Below, one piece after another: positions 11,311-22,117 of a stretch of DNA of 64,000 bases. Each line of letters begins with the position of its first letter. Position 1 is the stretch's first letter. A program made the translations under genes and the position numbers. This stretch comes from Aegilops tauschii subsp. strangulata. Its lineage: Eukaryota > Streptophyta > Magnoliopsida > Poales > Poaceae. Under the pieces are notes generated by a model. It was not told where the DNA came from and ran no database searches. It worked only from the letters and a program-made list of their open reading frames with translations. The DNA lies in assembly GCF_002575655.3 (NCBI RefSeq), contig NC_053035.3:92901322-92965321 (forward strand), read 5' to 3'.

Positions 11311-11923
11311 GGACCATCCCTGGTTAATTAGGAATAAGTAGCAATTAGTGGTTAGGCTAGTTAGTCTAAATTCTATGACAGTAGGACCCACCCCCTAACT
11401 AATTTAGTTAATTCTTTTAAAGTTGCCCATGTGACTATGACAGCTGGGTCCCACCGACCTTGTTGACCAGTCAATTTGGCTGTGTTGACTTTGACCTAGG
11501 CCCTACATGTCATTGACTGTGGCTGGCCAGTGCTGTGTATAAAAAGTAGTACACTGTTCTTAATTCGTTTTAATATTTATGAATAAGTCCCAGAATATTG
11601 CTAAAACTTTAGAAAATCGTAGAAATTAATCCGTAACTCGGATGAAAAAGTTTTATACATGAAAGTTGCTCAAAACGACGAGACGAATCTGAATACCCAG
11701 ACCGTGCATCTGCCACGCGTCCCTAGCATAGCGAACCTGCAACCATCCCCCTCCGTTTCATCTGTCCAAAAATGCCAAACTTCGGGAAAACTTTCCCGGA
11801 GGTTATCCCCCTTCGCCGGTATCGTGTAGCGCCACGTTAGAACACCCATAGCTCTGCTTGTTGACTTGTCATGTATCTGTTTGCATTGTATTTATTATTT
11901 CTTCCCCCTCTTCTCTCCGGTAG

Positions 11924-12002
11924 ACCCCGAGACCGCTGTTGATGCCGCTGTGATCGACTACGTCGACGACGACCCCTTCTTCCCTTTCAGCGGAGCTTCC
12001 AG
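11924..12002 (+). other. Candidate internal exon of LTR-embedded ORF (long LTR fragment)
   Basis: Seventy-nine bases lie between acceptor-like TCTCTCCGGTAG and donor-like CCAG/GCAAGC. Taking two bases first, it reads an acidic frame (PETAVDAAVIDYVDDD). The length is one base off the phase needed to join the acidic last exon at 13463, unlike the 60- and 63-base counterparts, which fits a small indel in a decayed copy. Confidence 0.4.
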
Positions 12003-13462
12003 GCAAGCCCCCCTTTGATCACCCCGATATCGCCCATTCCATTCTCTCATGCTTGCATTAGATTTTTCTATTGTAATTGATTGCTCCTATTCTGATGCAT
12101 AGCCTGCTTTTGTACCTACTATTGTTACCTACCTGCTTATCCTAAACTGCTTAGTATAGGTTGGTTAGTGATCCATCAGTGACCCCCACCTTGTCCTTGG
12201 TGCCCCTTCTTCATCATCGACGACTCGATCAGCGTGATCGACGACCAGAGCCCGACACCTCACACCACATCACGCCCTTTTGTTGCTCGACTCTGCAGAG
12301 CTACTATCGAGTGCCGAGGGTGATCCCTCATAACGCACTCCTGATGATAATTCTGTAGTGTAGCTATTCGGTCGTGGTCATCGAGGGTGATTTCCTCTTT
12401 CACCATTCCCGGTATGGCTCTGTCATTCAACACCTCAAGTGTGAACCTCGAGGGTGGTCCCTCTTACGTTCACCTTGATGATTACATTGAGTGGAATCCA
12501 TCGGGGGTGATTCCTCGGGTTTTCCCCTTGATATCTGGACACACAGTTACCTTGACTTTACTTGAGACCGTTATGAAAGCCGGGCGGGCCCGGAGAGCAC
12601 CCGTGCGATGTGACAGTGGCAGCTGGCTGTTTAGCGGTATCACCCAGGAGGGGTAATAGCTCCGGACTTGTCCCGACAGCCGTCACTACTTTAATTGCTA
12701 ATGCACTAACAGGTTTAGGTATTTGTTCTGAATTGGCCTTTGGCCTTTACGCACTAACCACCACGCGAGAATAGTTATGGGCCTCGACGTCGTGGTATCA
12801 GCCGAAGCTTTGTCAGACTTCCAGTTCAGCATTGCGCGCAACGATCCGGAGTGCAACGGGCGATGGGCCCAGACCCCGGAGTGCTTAGGATGTAGACCGG
12901 CGAGGACCTCTCTGCTGAGCCTAGGTAGGGCTACGACGTGTTGATCTTCCGAGGCCGGGCATTGATTCGGAAAAGTGTGTCCGGCCAGAGTAATCAAGCA
13001 TGTTGGAAAACGTGGTGCACCCCTGCACGGAAGATATATATTCGAATATCGTGTCCACAGTAACGGACGTTCAGACTTGTATCCGGATCTTATATAACTA
13101 GAAATGGATACTTGAGATATGTGATGGATATGTGGCTCTGAGATTGCTTTCTCGCAGGGAGACGAGGAAGGATCTCTGGGCGTTAATGTTACAACATGTT
13201 TGATAATTATAAACTGCTATTCTTTACTCTCCTACATGCTGCAAGATGCTTGGAGCTGCTTGAAGATGCTAGTCTTCGATAGGCTAGGGCTTCCACTCTA
13301 TTCTGGCATTCTGTAGTTCAGTCCACATATACAACCCTTCCATTTGATACCAATGCATACTTAGTATAGATCTGATGCTTGCGAGTACTTTGGATGAGTA
13401 CTCACGGTTGCTTTGCTACCCCTTTTCCCCCCTTCCTCCTTGTTTCCGGTTGATGCAACCAG

Positions 13463-13536
13463 ATGGTGGATCCCTGGAGCTAGATGCCACCGCTGACGGA
13501 TACTGCTACTTGGAGACCGCCGACGACCAGGAGTAG
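13463..13536 (+). other. Candidate last exon of LTR-embedded ORF (long LTR fragment)
   Basis: After acceptor-like TTGATGCAACCAG, the phase used by the other two LTRs gives an acidic tail ending YLETADDQE and TAG at 13534-13536. About 290 bases of LTR follow before the terminal CACA. Confidence 0.42.
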
Positions 13537-13826
13537 TTAGGAGGTCCCAGGCAGGAGGCCTTGCCTCTTCGATCGTTGATGTTTGTGCTAGCCTTCTTAA
13601 GGCAAAACTTGTTTAACTTATGCCTGTACTCAGATATTGTTGCTTCCGCTGACTCTTGTGTATCGAGCTTGTATTCGAGCCCTCGAGGCCCCTGGCTTGT
13701 AATATGAAGCTTGTATTATTTCATTTTGTGTCTAGAGTTGTGTTGTGATATCTTCCCGTGAGTCCCTGATCTTGATCGTACACGTTTGCGTGTATGATTA
13801 GTGTACGGTCGAATCGGGGACGTCAC

Positions 13827-14255
13827 AGGCGGCTGGATGAATATTTCGACGCTTGTTCTAGGGTTTCTGAAATATTGTGGCATTTATCGAGCAAAGAGGC
13901 GGTCCGGGGGCAACCGAGGTGGGTACAACCCACCAGGGCGCGCCTGGGCCTCCTGGCGCGCCCTGGTGGGTTGTGCCCTCCTCGGGGCACCCCCCAGGTG
14001 CAACCAGGGCCCATTGCCTTCCTTCTGGCCCATAAAAATCATCGTGGATTTTCATGGCATTTGGACTTCGTTTGATATTGATTTTCTACGATGTAAAAAA
14101 CATGAAAAAGACAGCAACTGGCACTTGGCACTATGTCAATAGGTTGGTACCAAAAAATGATATAAAATGACTATAAAATGATTATAATACATCCAAGATT
14201 GATAATTAAACAGAATGGAACAATCAAAAATTATAGATACGTTGGAGACGTATTA
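13827..14255 (-). repeat. Truncated 3' LTR of Athila-like copy 1
   Basis: Matches the outer part of the 5' LTR at 20177-20590 almost base for base, including the GGGCGCGCC-type GC stretch and the AACGTATCTATAATTTTT start region. Only about 430 of some 1577 bases remain; the rest was removed at 13827. The terminal TG reads TA here. Confidence 0.9.
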
Positions 14256-16740
14256 GCATCCCCAAGCTTAATTCCTACTCGTCCTCGAGTAGGTAAGTGA
14301 TAAAAACAGAATTTTTGATGTGGAGTGCTGTTCATCAAGTCATATCATATTCTTTTCTTTATAGCATGGACATTTGGACTTTTATGTGATTCAAGGCAAT
14401 AGTCTAGTTTTGACATAATAATTTAGATATTCAAGCATATCAACAAGCAACCATGTCTTTCAAAGTATCAACGCTAAAATAAGTTATCCCTAGCCCATCA
14501 TGCTCAAACATTGATCCATTCATGAAACACACTCGAATATTAACTACACCCAATACTTGAGCACGATCATATTGCCTCCTAGTTGGTGCTTTTTATGAGA
14601 GAATATGGAGACTCAAATTTTAAAAATAAAAATTGCATAAAGTAAAAGAAAGGCCCTTCGCAGAGGGAAGTAGGGATTTGTAGAGGTGCCAGAGCTCAAA
14701 GCAAAAAATTAGAGATAAAAACATTTTGGGAGATGTATCCATCCTACCAACGAAAACGACTTAGAGTTTCCAACACTTTCCATGCTAGATATGCCATAGG
14801 CGGTTCCCAAACAGAAAATAAAGTTTATTCCCTTTTCCACCATTCTTTCACTTTCCATGGCTAGCCGTATCCACGGGTGCCCTCCATACCAACACTTTCC
14901 AAGGAATTTACTGTTTGACAACATAAAGTAAATTCATTTTTGCATTTTGGGACTGGGCATCCCTAAGACCTTTGCCTTACTCTCGTGCAATGACAAGTGA
15001 ATAAACACTCATCTTGAGAATAACACATCCAGCATGGAAAATATTAGCCACCTGTTACCGTTCCGTGAGCGAAACAAACACACAAAAGAGAAGTTTATTT
15101 TGAAAATTACAGATGGCACATGCAAATTTGCTTAGAACGGCAAAAGGGTACTGCATATAGGTAGATATAGGGGACTCATGTGGCAAAACTGGTTTAAAGG
15201 ATTTTGGATGCACAAGTAGAGGTCATAATTAGTGCAAAATGAAGGCTAGCAAAAGATTGGGAGCGACCAACCAAGAAATGAATAATCTCATAAGCAAGCA
15301 TTAAGCATAATTAACACCGAATAATGCACCACAAGTAGGATATAATTTTCATTGCATGATTATTGACTTTCATGCATGCATAGGGAATCACAAACCTTAA
15401 CACCAATATTCTTACTAGAGCACAATTACTCATCAATATAACTCACATATCACATCATCATATCTCAAAACTATTACTAAGAATCAAGTTTATTTTGTCC
15501 AATGATCTCCAAGACATTTTATTTTACTTTATCCTTCTTGGATACTTATCACTTTGGGACTAATTTTCACGTGTTGCTTTTCATAAGCTCAAACAAATAT
15601 AAGTGAAGATCATGAGCATAACAAATTTTCTTTCTCTCAAAATAATTTAAGTGAAGCAAGAGAGAATTTCTTCAAAATTTTACTAACTCTCAAATAAATC
15701 TAAGTGAAGCAAGAGAGCATTTCTTCAAAATTAGCAAAGCACACCGTGCTCAAAAACATATAAGTGAAGCACTAGAGCAAGTCCTAGCTCATAAAAGATT
15801 TAAGTGAAGCATAGAGAGCAATTCTAACAAGTCATGATACAATTTTGGCTCTCTCAAATAGGTGTGTCTAGCAAGGATTGATGACTTAAAACACAAAATA
15901 AAATAAGCAAAGACACATATCATACAAGACACTCCAAGAAAAACACATATCATGTGACGAATAAAAATATAGCCTCGAGTAAAAATGTAAAATACCGATA
16001 GTTGTTGGAAGAAAGCGGGGATGTCACTCGGGGGCATACCCAAGCTTAGTTGGTTGCTCATTGTTGGATAATAGCTTGGGATGTCGGGGCATCGCCAAGC
16101 TTAGGCTCATACATCCTTCCTTCATCCATCGTAAGATAACCCAAAACTTGAAAACGTCAATCACACAAAACTCAAGAAAATAAACCACTACTATAAGTGT
16201 TGTATCAAACCAATTCATATTTTGTTTTTATATTCTATCTACTGTATTCCAACTTTTCTATGGCAAAAACTCATCAATGAAAACCATAGAGCCATCAAAA
16301 TAAGCACACAACACAAAGAAAACAAAATTTGTCAAAACAGAATAGTCTGTAGCAATCTGATTTGTTCGAATACTTATGGGACTCCAAAACTTCTAAAAAA
16401 CTAGGACAGCCTGGATAATTTGTATATTGATCTTATGCAAAAAGAATTAGCGTTTTATCACGTTCTGGTGAATTTTAACAATTATTTTCGTGAGCACAAA
16501 GTTTCTGTCTTTTCCAGCAAGATCAAACAACTATCACCCAAGAAGATCCTATTGGTTCTACTTGGCACAAACACTAATTAAAACACAAAAAACACAATCA
16601 TAATAGCAGCATAATTGTGCTAACACTCAAGAACAGAAAGCAAAAAGAAAAAATAAATTTTATTCATTGGGTTGCCTCCCAACAAGCGCTATAGTTTTAC
16701 GCCCTTAGCTAGGCATAAAGCAAGGATCTAAGTTTTGTCG
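14256..16740 (-). other. Noncoding internal region of Athila-like copy 1
   Basis: No RT, RNase H or integrase motif is visible in any frame. At its LTR side is a purine tract, AAGCTTGGGGATGC on minus (14256-14269). At 16668 lies GGGTTGCCTCCCAACA, whose complement recurs just after protease in copy 2 (about 28886-28910). Imperfect repeats built on AAGTGAAGC(A/G) occur at about 15600-15830. The equivalent 2.8 kb in copy 2 is also noncoding. Confidence 0.75.
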
Positions 16741-17392
16741 TCTTTGGTTCGAGATCGATAAGATGCCCTCATGATTGATTCATAAGATGGCTTAATTCTA
16801 TTTCTAGTAAAGTGTTCCATACCCTTCCTCAAAGGAAATTGGAACTTAATATTGCCTTCTTTCATATCAATCACGGCACCAATAGTGCGTAAAAATGGTC
16901 TACCAAGAATAATTGGACAAGACGGATTGCAATCAATATCAAGAACAATAAAATCTATGGGTACATAATTCCTATTGCAAGAATAAGAACATCATTAATT
17001 CTTCCCATAGGCTTTTTAATAGTAGAATCCGCCAAGTGCAAATTCAAAGAACATTCTTCCAGATTGATAAGACCAAGCACATCACATAAAGATTTCGGAA
17101 TTGTAGAAACACTAGCACCCAAGTCACATAAAGCAAAACACTCATAATTATTTATCTTGACTTTGATATTAGGTTCCCATTCATCATGCAATTTTATAGG
17201 AATTGAAACTTCTAATTCCAATTTTTCTTCTAAAGCTTTCATCATAGCATCAACAATATGTTTAGTAAAAGCTTTATTTTGTTCATAACCATGGGGTGAA
17301 TTTATCATGGATTGCAACAAAGAAATACAATCAATCAAAGAGCAACTATCATAATTAAAGTCTTTTGTAATCCAAAAGAGTGGGCACATCAC
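16740..17392 (-). pseudogene. Athila-like protease region, frameshifted (copy 1)
   Basis: FNYDSCSLIDCISLLQSM opens the segment, followed by the retroviral aspartic protease active site in ALCDLGASVSTIPKSLCDVLG (about 17070-17140) and the conserved LNLHLADSTIKKPMG. DLGAS in place of DTGA is normal for Athila-type proteases. A frameshift near 16970 moves the rest ([34 protein letters not shown]) to another frame. Protease would mature gag. It is separated from gag by a damaged linker at 17395-17596 with several stops. Confidence 0.85.
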
Positions 17393-17595
17393 TAGTTAAA
17401 GTTTTAACCTCTCCAAACCCACTTTCATCAATTTTCTCAACAAGATTTTCACCCTCCGAAATATTGGGACGCCTTCTACCTAAAGTTGAATCTTCTCGAG
17501 TCCCTTTTTAATCATTCTTAACTTTACTAAACATGGAATCAATAGAAGAAACACCAATCATTTTAAGATCTTCATCACTTTTGCAAGAATAATCA

Positions 17596-18798
17596 CTAGA
17601 AAAAGCTTTTTTCTAAAAATTCTCTTTTAGCTCTAAGCATAGCAGTTATTTTCTTACTTTCATCCATAGAAACATAAAGAGCTTTAATTGATTCATCTAC
17701 TTTAGGCACAAAAATTTTCATCTTGAGATTTTCCACATCATGAGCAATTCTATCAACACTTCTAGAAAAATCATCAATCTTATTCAACTTTTCTTCTATG
17801 GAAGTGTTGAAAACTTTTTGTGTATTGATAAATTCTTTAATATTATTCTCAAGATCAGAGGTGTTCCTATTATTATTGTAAGATTTATTTCCATAGGAAT
17901 TACCATAATTATTAGAGGAATTACTAGGAAAAGGCCTAGGATTAAAATTACCTCTATAAGCATTGTTGTTGAAATTATTTCTAGAGATAAAATTCACATC
18001 AATGGCATCACTATTTTGCTCAATCAAAGTAGACAAAGGCATATCATTAAAATCAATAGGAGCACTTTTACTAGCAACCAATTTCATAAGAGCATCAACT
18101 TTATCATTCAAAGAAGAAATTTCTTCAACCGAATTAACTTTTTTACTAGTAGGAGCTCTTTCGGTATGCCATTGTGAATAATTTGCCATGATATTATCAA
18201 GCAATTTGGTGGCTTCACCCAAAGTAATTTCCATAAAGGTACCGCCCGCGGCGGAATCTAAAAGATTACGAGAAACAAAATTCAATCCCGCATAAAAATT
18301 TTGTATGATAATCCAAAGATTTAACCCATGAGTTTGGCAATTCCTTAGCATCATTTTCATCCTTTCCCAAGATTGTGCAACATGCTGATGTTCAAGTTGC
18401 TTGAAATTCATGATCTGGGTTCTAAGGAAAATAATTTTTGCGGGAGGAAAATACTTAGTGATAAAAGCATCTTTGCACTTGTTCCAAGAATCGATACTAT
18501 TGCGAGGCAAAGAAGAGAACCAACTTTTTGCAGAATCACGCAAAGAGAACGGAAATAACTTCATCTTGACCACATCATTTTTATTTTGCATATCGCATAA
18601 TTCCACGGCGGTATTAAGATGGGACGCGGCATCCTCATTAGGAGTACTGGAAAATTGGTCTTTCATAACAAGATTCAGCAAAGTGGTATTAATATCACAA
18701 GTCTCCGCACTTGTGGCGGGAGGAGCAAGCGGGGTGCCAATAAAATCATTGTTGTTGGTATTTGAGAAATCACATAACTTGGTGTTCTCTTGAGTCAC
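17596..18798 (-). pseudogene. Athila-like gag (copy 1), start codon lost
   Basis: An open frame of about 400 codons. TQENTKLCDFSNTNNNDF aligns with the start of gag in copy 2, but the expected ATG reads GTG (complement of 18796-18798). The capsid-type retrotransposon gag domain is at residues 50-200 (FPFSLRDSAKSWFSSLP, NSIDSWNKCKDAFITKYFPP, QSWERMKMMLRNC). An Asn/Gly/Arg/Tyr-rich stretch (NNNAYRGNFNPRPFPSN) follows near residue 290, where an RNA-binding region is usual; no CCHC knuckle is seen. Glu/Lys-rich helices end the protein. It would assemble particles and package RNA. Confidence 0.85.
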
Positions 18799-18985
18799 GA
18801 TGACCACACAACAAGATTGCACTCAAAAACAGATCCGGCAAGAAAACGACGAACGGAAAAAGAGAGGCGAATAAACGGCAAATTTTTGTGATGTGAGGGA
18901 GAGGAAAACGAGAGGCAAATGGCAAATAATGTAAATTGCAAGGAGATGAGATTAGTGATAGGAACCTGTTTATGTTGAAGATCCT

Positions 18986-19002
18986 CCCCGGCAACGGCGC
19001 CA
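18986..19002 (-). other. Primer binding site, tRNA-Asp type (copy 1)
   Basis: Minus strand TGGCGCCGTTGCCGGGG, the Athila-type site complementary to the 3' end of tRNA-Asp, 11 bases inside the LTR end. Confidence 0.88.
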
Positions 19003-19013
19003 GAAATTCTCCT

Positions 19014-20590
19014 TGATGGTAGCTGGAACTACGTCAGTATTTCCCCGGAGAGGGAGGGATGATGTAGCACAGCGACGGTAGAGTATATCCCTCAGTTATG
19101 AAACCAAGGTATCGAACCAGTAGGAGAACCAAGCAACACAACGTAAACAACACCTGCACACAAATAACAACACCTCGCAACCCGATGTGTTAAAGGGGTT
19201 GTCAATCCCTTTTGGGTAACGGCACCAGAAATTGGCAAGTTGACGGGAGAAAGTTGTAATAGATTGATAGATCGAACGCCAAATAAAATAAATAAAGATA
19301 AAATGCAGCAAGGTATTTTTGTATTTTTGGTTTAATAGATCTGAATAAAAATGCAAAGGAAAAGTAGATTGCAAGGCAAATATGTGAGGAAGAAGACTCG
19401 GGGGCCGTAGGTTTCACTAGTGGCTTCTCTCGAGAAAAATAGCAAACGGTGGGTAAACAAATTACTGTTGGGCAATTGATAGAACTTCAAATAATTATGA
19501 CGATATCCAGGCAATCATCATTACATAGGCATCACATCCAAGATTAGTAGACCGACTCCTTCCTGCATCTACTACTATTACTCCATACATTGACCGCTAT
19601 CCAGCATGCATCTAGTGTATTAAGTTCATGGAAAAATGGAGTAATGCAATAAGAACGATGACATGATGTAGACAAGATTCGTTTATCTATATGGCGGTAG
19701 ATATACATCCCATCTTTTTATCCTTAGTAGCAAGGATACATACGTGTTGTTTCCCCTTCTGTCACTTGGATCGAGCACCGTAAGATTGAACCCACTACCG
19801 GGCACCTCTTCCCATTGCAAGATAAATAGATCAAGTTGACCAAACAAAACCCAAATATCGAAGAAGAAATACGAGGCTATATGAGATCAAAGAAACTCAA
19901 ATAACTTTCATGGATATAAAAAGATATGACTGATCATAAACTCGAAGTTCATCAGATCCCAACAAACACACCGCAAAAGAGTTACATCATATGGATCTCC
20001 AAGAGACCATTGTATTGAGAATTCAGCGAGAGAGAGAGAGAAAGCCACCTAGCTACTAACTACGGACCCGAAGGTCTACAAAGAACTACTCACACATCAT
20101 CGGAGAGGCACCAATGGAAGTGGTGAACCCCTCTGTGATGGCGTCTAGATTGGATCTGGTGGTTCTGGTCTCTGCGGCGGCTGGATGAATATTTTGACGC
20201 TTGTTCTAGGGTTTCTGGAATATTGTGGTATTCATAGAGCAAAGAGGCGGTCCGGGGCGCACCCGAGGTGGGTACAACCCACCAGGGCACGCCTGGGCCT
20301 CCTGGCGCGCCCTGGTGGGTTGGGCCCCCCTCGGGGCACCCCCAGGTGCAACCAGGGCCCATTGCCTTCCTTCTGGCCCATAAAAAATCATCGTGGAGTT
20401 TCGTGGCATTTGGACTCCGTTTGATATTGATTTTCTGCGGTGTAAAAAACATGAAAAACAGCAACTGGCACTTGGCACTATGTCAATAGGTTAGTACCAA
20501 AAAATGATATAAAATGATTATAAAACATCCAAGATTGATAATAAAACAGCATGGAACAATAAAAAATTATAGATACGTTGGAGACGTATC
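19014..20590 (-). repeat. 5' LTR of Athila-like copy 1 (1.58 kb)
   Basis: Starts TGATACGTCTCC at 20590 (minus) and ends ACCATCA at 19014. The right flank is Copia RT-linker coding sequence. Leader-intron signals are present: GTGAGTAG at 20093-20086 and a TTTGTGTGCAG acceptor ending at 19154. Confidence 0.9.
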
Positions 20591-21950
20591 AGGACGGTAA
20601 TCCTGTTCTGGAAGTAATGTTACCAGACCATGACGAACCTACGAACTATGAAGAAGCTATGATGAGCCCAGGTTCCGATAAATGGCTAAAGGCCATGCAA
20701 TCTGAGATAGGATCCATGTATGAGAACAAAGTGTGGACTTTGGTGGACTTGCCCAATGATCAGCAAGCCATTGAGAATAAATAGATCTTCAAGAGGAAGA
20801 TGGACACTGATGGTAGTGTTACTATCTACAAAGCTCGACTTGTCGCAGAAGGTTTTCGACAAGTTCAAGGTATTGACTACGATGAGATTTTCTCACTCGT
20901 AGCGATGCTCTTAAGTCTGTCCGAATCATGTTAGCAATTGCCGCATTTTATGAAATCTGGCAAATGGATGTCAAAACTGCATTCCTTAATGGATATCTTA
21001 AAGAAGAGTTGTATATGATGCAACCAAAAGGTTTTGTCGATCCTAAAGGTGCTAACAAAGTGTGCAAACTCCAACGATCCATCTATGGACTGGTTCAAGC
21101 ACCTCGGAGTTGGAATATACACTTTGATAAGGTGATCAAAGCATATGGTTTTATACAGACTTATGGTGAACCCTGTATTTACAAGAAAGTGAGTGGGAGC
21201 TCTGTAGCATTTCTGATATTATATGTAGATGACATATTGTTGATTGGAAATGATATAGAATTTCTGGAAAGCATAAAAGGGTACATGAATGAGAGTTTTT
21301 CAATGAAATGCCTCGGTGAAGCTGCTTACATATTGGGCATCAAGATCTATAAAGATAGATCAAGACGCTTGATAAGACTTTCAATGGGTACATACCTTGA
21401 CAAGATTTTGAAGGAGTTCAAAATGGATCAGTCAAAGAAGGAGTTCTTGCCTATATTGTAAGGTGTGAAGTTGAGTAAAGACTCAAACCCCGACCACGGT
21501 AGAATATAAAGAGAGAATGAAAGTCATTCCTTATGCCTCAGCCATAGGTTCTATAAAGTATGGCATGTTGTGTACCAAACCTGTTGGGTACCTTGCCATG
21601 AGTTTGGCAAGGGGGTACAATAGTGATCCAGGACTAGATCACTGGACAACGGTCAAAATTATCCATAGTTACCTTAAAGAGGACTAAGGAAATGTTTCTC
21701 GATTATGGAGGTGATAAAGAGTTCGTCGTAAAGAGTTACGTCGATGCAAGCTTTGACACTGGTCTAGATGACTCTAAGTCTCAATCTAGATACATATTGA
21801 ACGTAGGAGCAACTATCTAGAGTAGCTCCATGCAGAGCATTGTAGACATAGAAATTTGCAAAATACATACGGATCTGAATGTGGCAGACTCGTTGACTAA
21901 ACTTCTCTCACAAAGCAAAACAGGATCACACCTTAGTACTCTTTGGGTGT
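20591..21950 (+). pseudogene. BARE-1/Angela-like Copia RT and RNase H remnant (copy 2)
   Basis: Begins mid-protein at GNPVLEVMLPDHDEPTNYEE, directly after the Athila-like LTR, so that element inserted here. RT is recognisable: QMDVKTAFLNGYLKEELYM (about 20960), SIYGLVQAPRSW (about 21080) and YVDDILLIGNDIEF (about 21224). TAG at 20782-20784 replaces TGG, and several frameshifts follow 21461. RNase H is shortened: sequence jumps at about 21838 from SSMQSIV to DIEICKIHTDL, skipping some 245 bases present in copy 1. It covers the same domains as copy 1 (7426-9978) with different lesions, so the two are separate insertions of one family. Confidence 0.9.
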
Positions 21951-22117
21951 TAATCACATAGCGATCTGAACTAGATTATTGACTCTAGTAAACCCTTTGG
22001 GTGTTGGTCACATGGCGATATGAACTATGGGTGTTAATCACATAAATATGTGAACTATTGGTGTTAAATAACATGGCGATGTGAACTAGATTATTGACTC
22101 TAGTGCAGGTGGGAGAC
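21930..22117 (+). repeat. Copia 3' leader with short direct repeats and purine tract
   Basis: About four imperfect copies of GGGTGTTAATCACATAGCGA-like units, some with TTATTGACTCTAGT, lead to the purine tract GGTGGGAGAC (about 22108-22117) directly before the 3' LTR. Confidence 0.75.

Larger units (their letters stand above)
9979..13826 (+). repeat. Long Gypsy-type LTR fragment without flanking duplication
   Basis: Copia coding sequence ends at 9978 and Athila-like LTR sequence begins at 13827. The block between ends with GGGGACGTCACA and starts TGGAAATTGG. It has a GC-rich section (about 10226-11130), a GT-rich simple-sequence patch (about 11228-11310), a TATA-like TATAAAAAG (11538-11546), and two exon-like segments matching the layout of the solo LTR at 50677-54800. 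That layout sets the sense strand as +. No gag or pol is present. Flanking pentamers (AGCCT and GGCGG) do not match, so at least one end is a recombination or deletion junction and not an insertion end. Confidence 0.6.
13827..20590 (-). mobile_element. Athila-like Gypsy element with gag and protease only (copy 1)
   Basis: Read on minus: 5' LTR 20590-19014, primer site 19002-18986, gag, protease, a 2.5-kb noncoding stretch, purine tract and a truncated 3' LTR (14255-13827). There is room for pol (RT, RNase H, integrase) only in 14256-16740, and none is seen there. It sits in Copia copy 2: Copia coding resumes directly at 20591. The left end is cut by the LTR fragment at 13826, so its target duplication and Copia partner are lost. 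The tRNA-Asp-type primer site and LTR start TGATACGTCTCC resemble non-autonomous Athila-like Triticeae families such as Sabrina or WHAM; the exact name is unverified. Confidence 0.85.

Noticed and set aside
10226..11327. Overlapping Arg/Pro/Ser/Cys-rich ORFs in the long LTR fragment
   Set aside because: GC-rich LTR leader and GT repeats keep frames open on both strands; no domain and no agreement with the exon phases found nearby.
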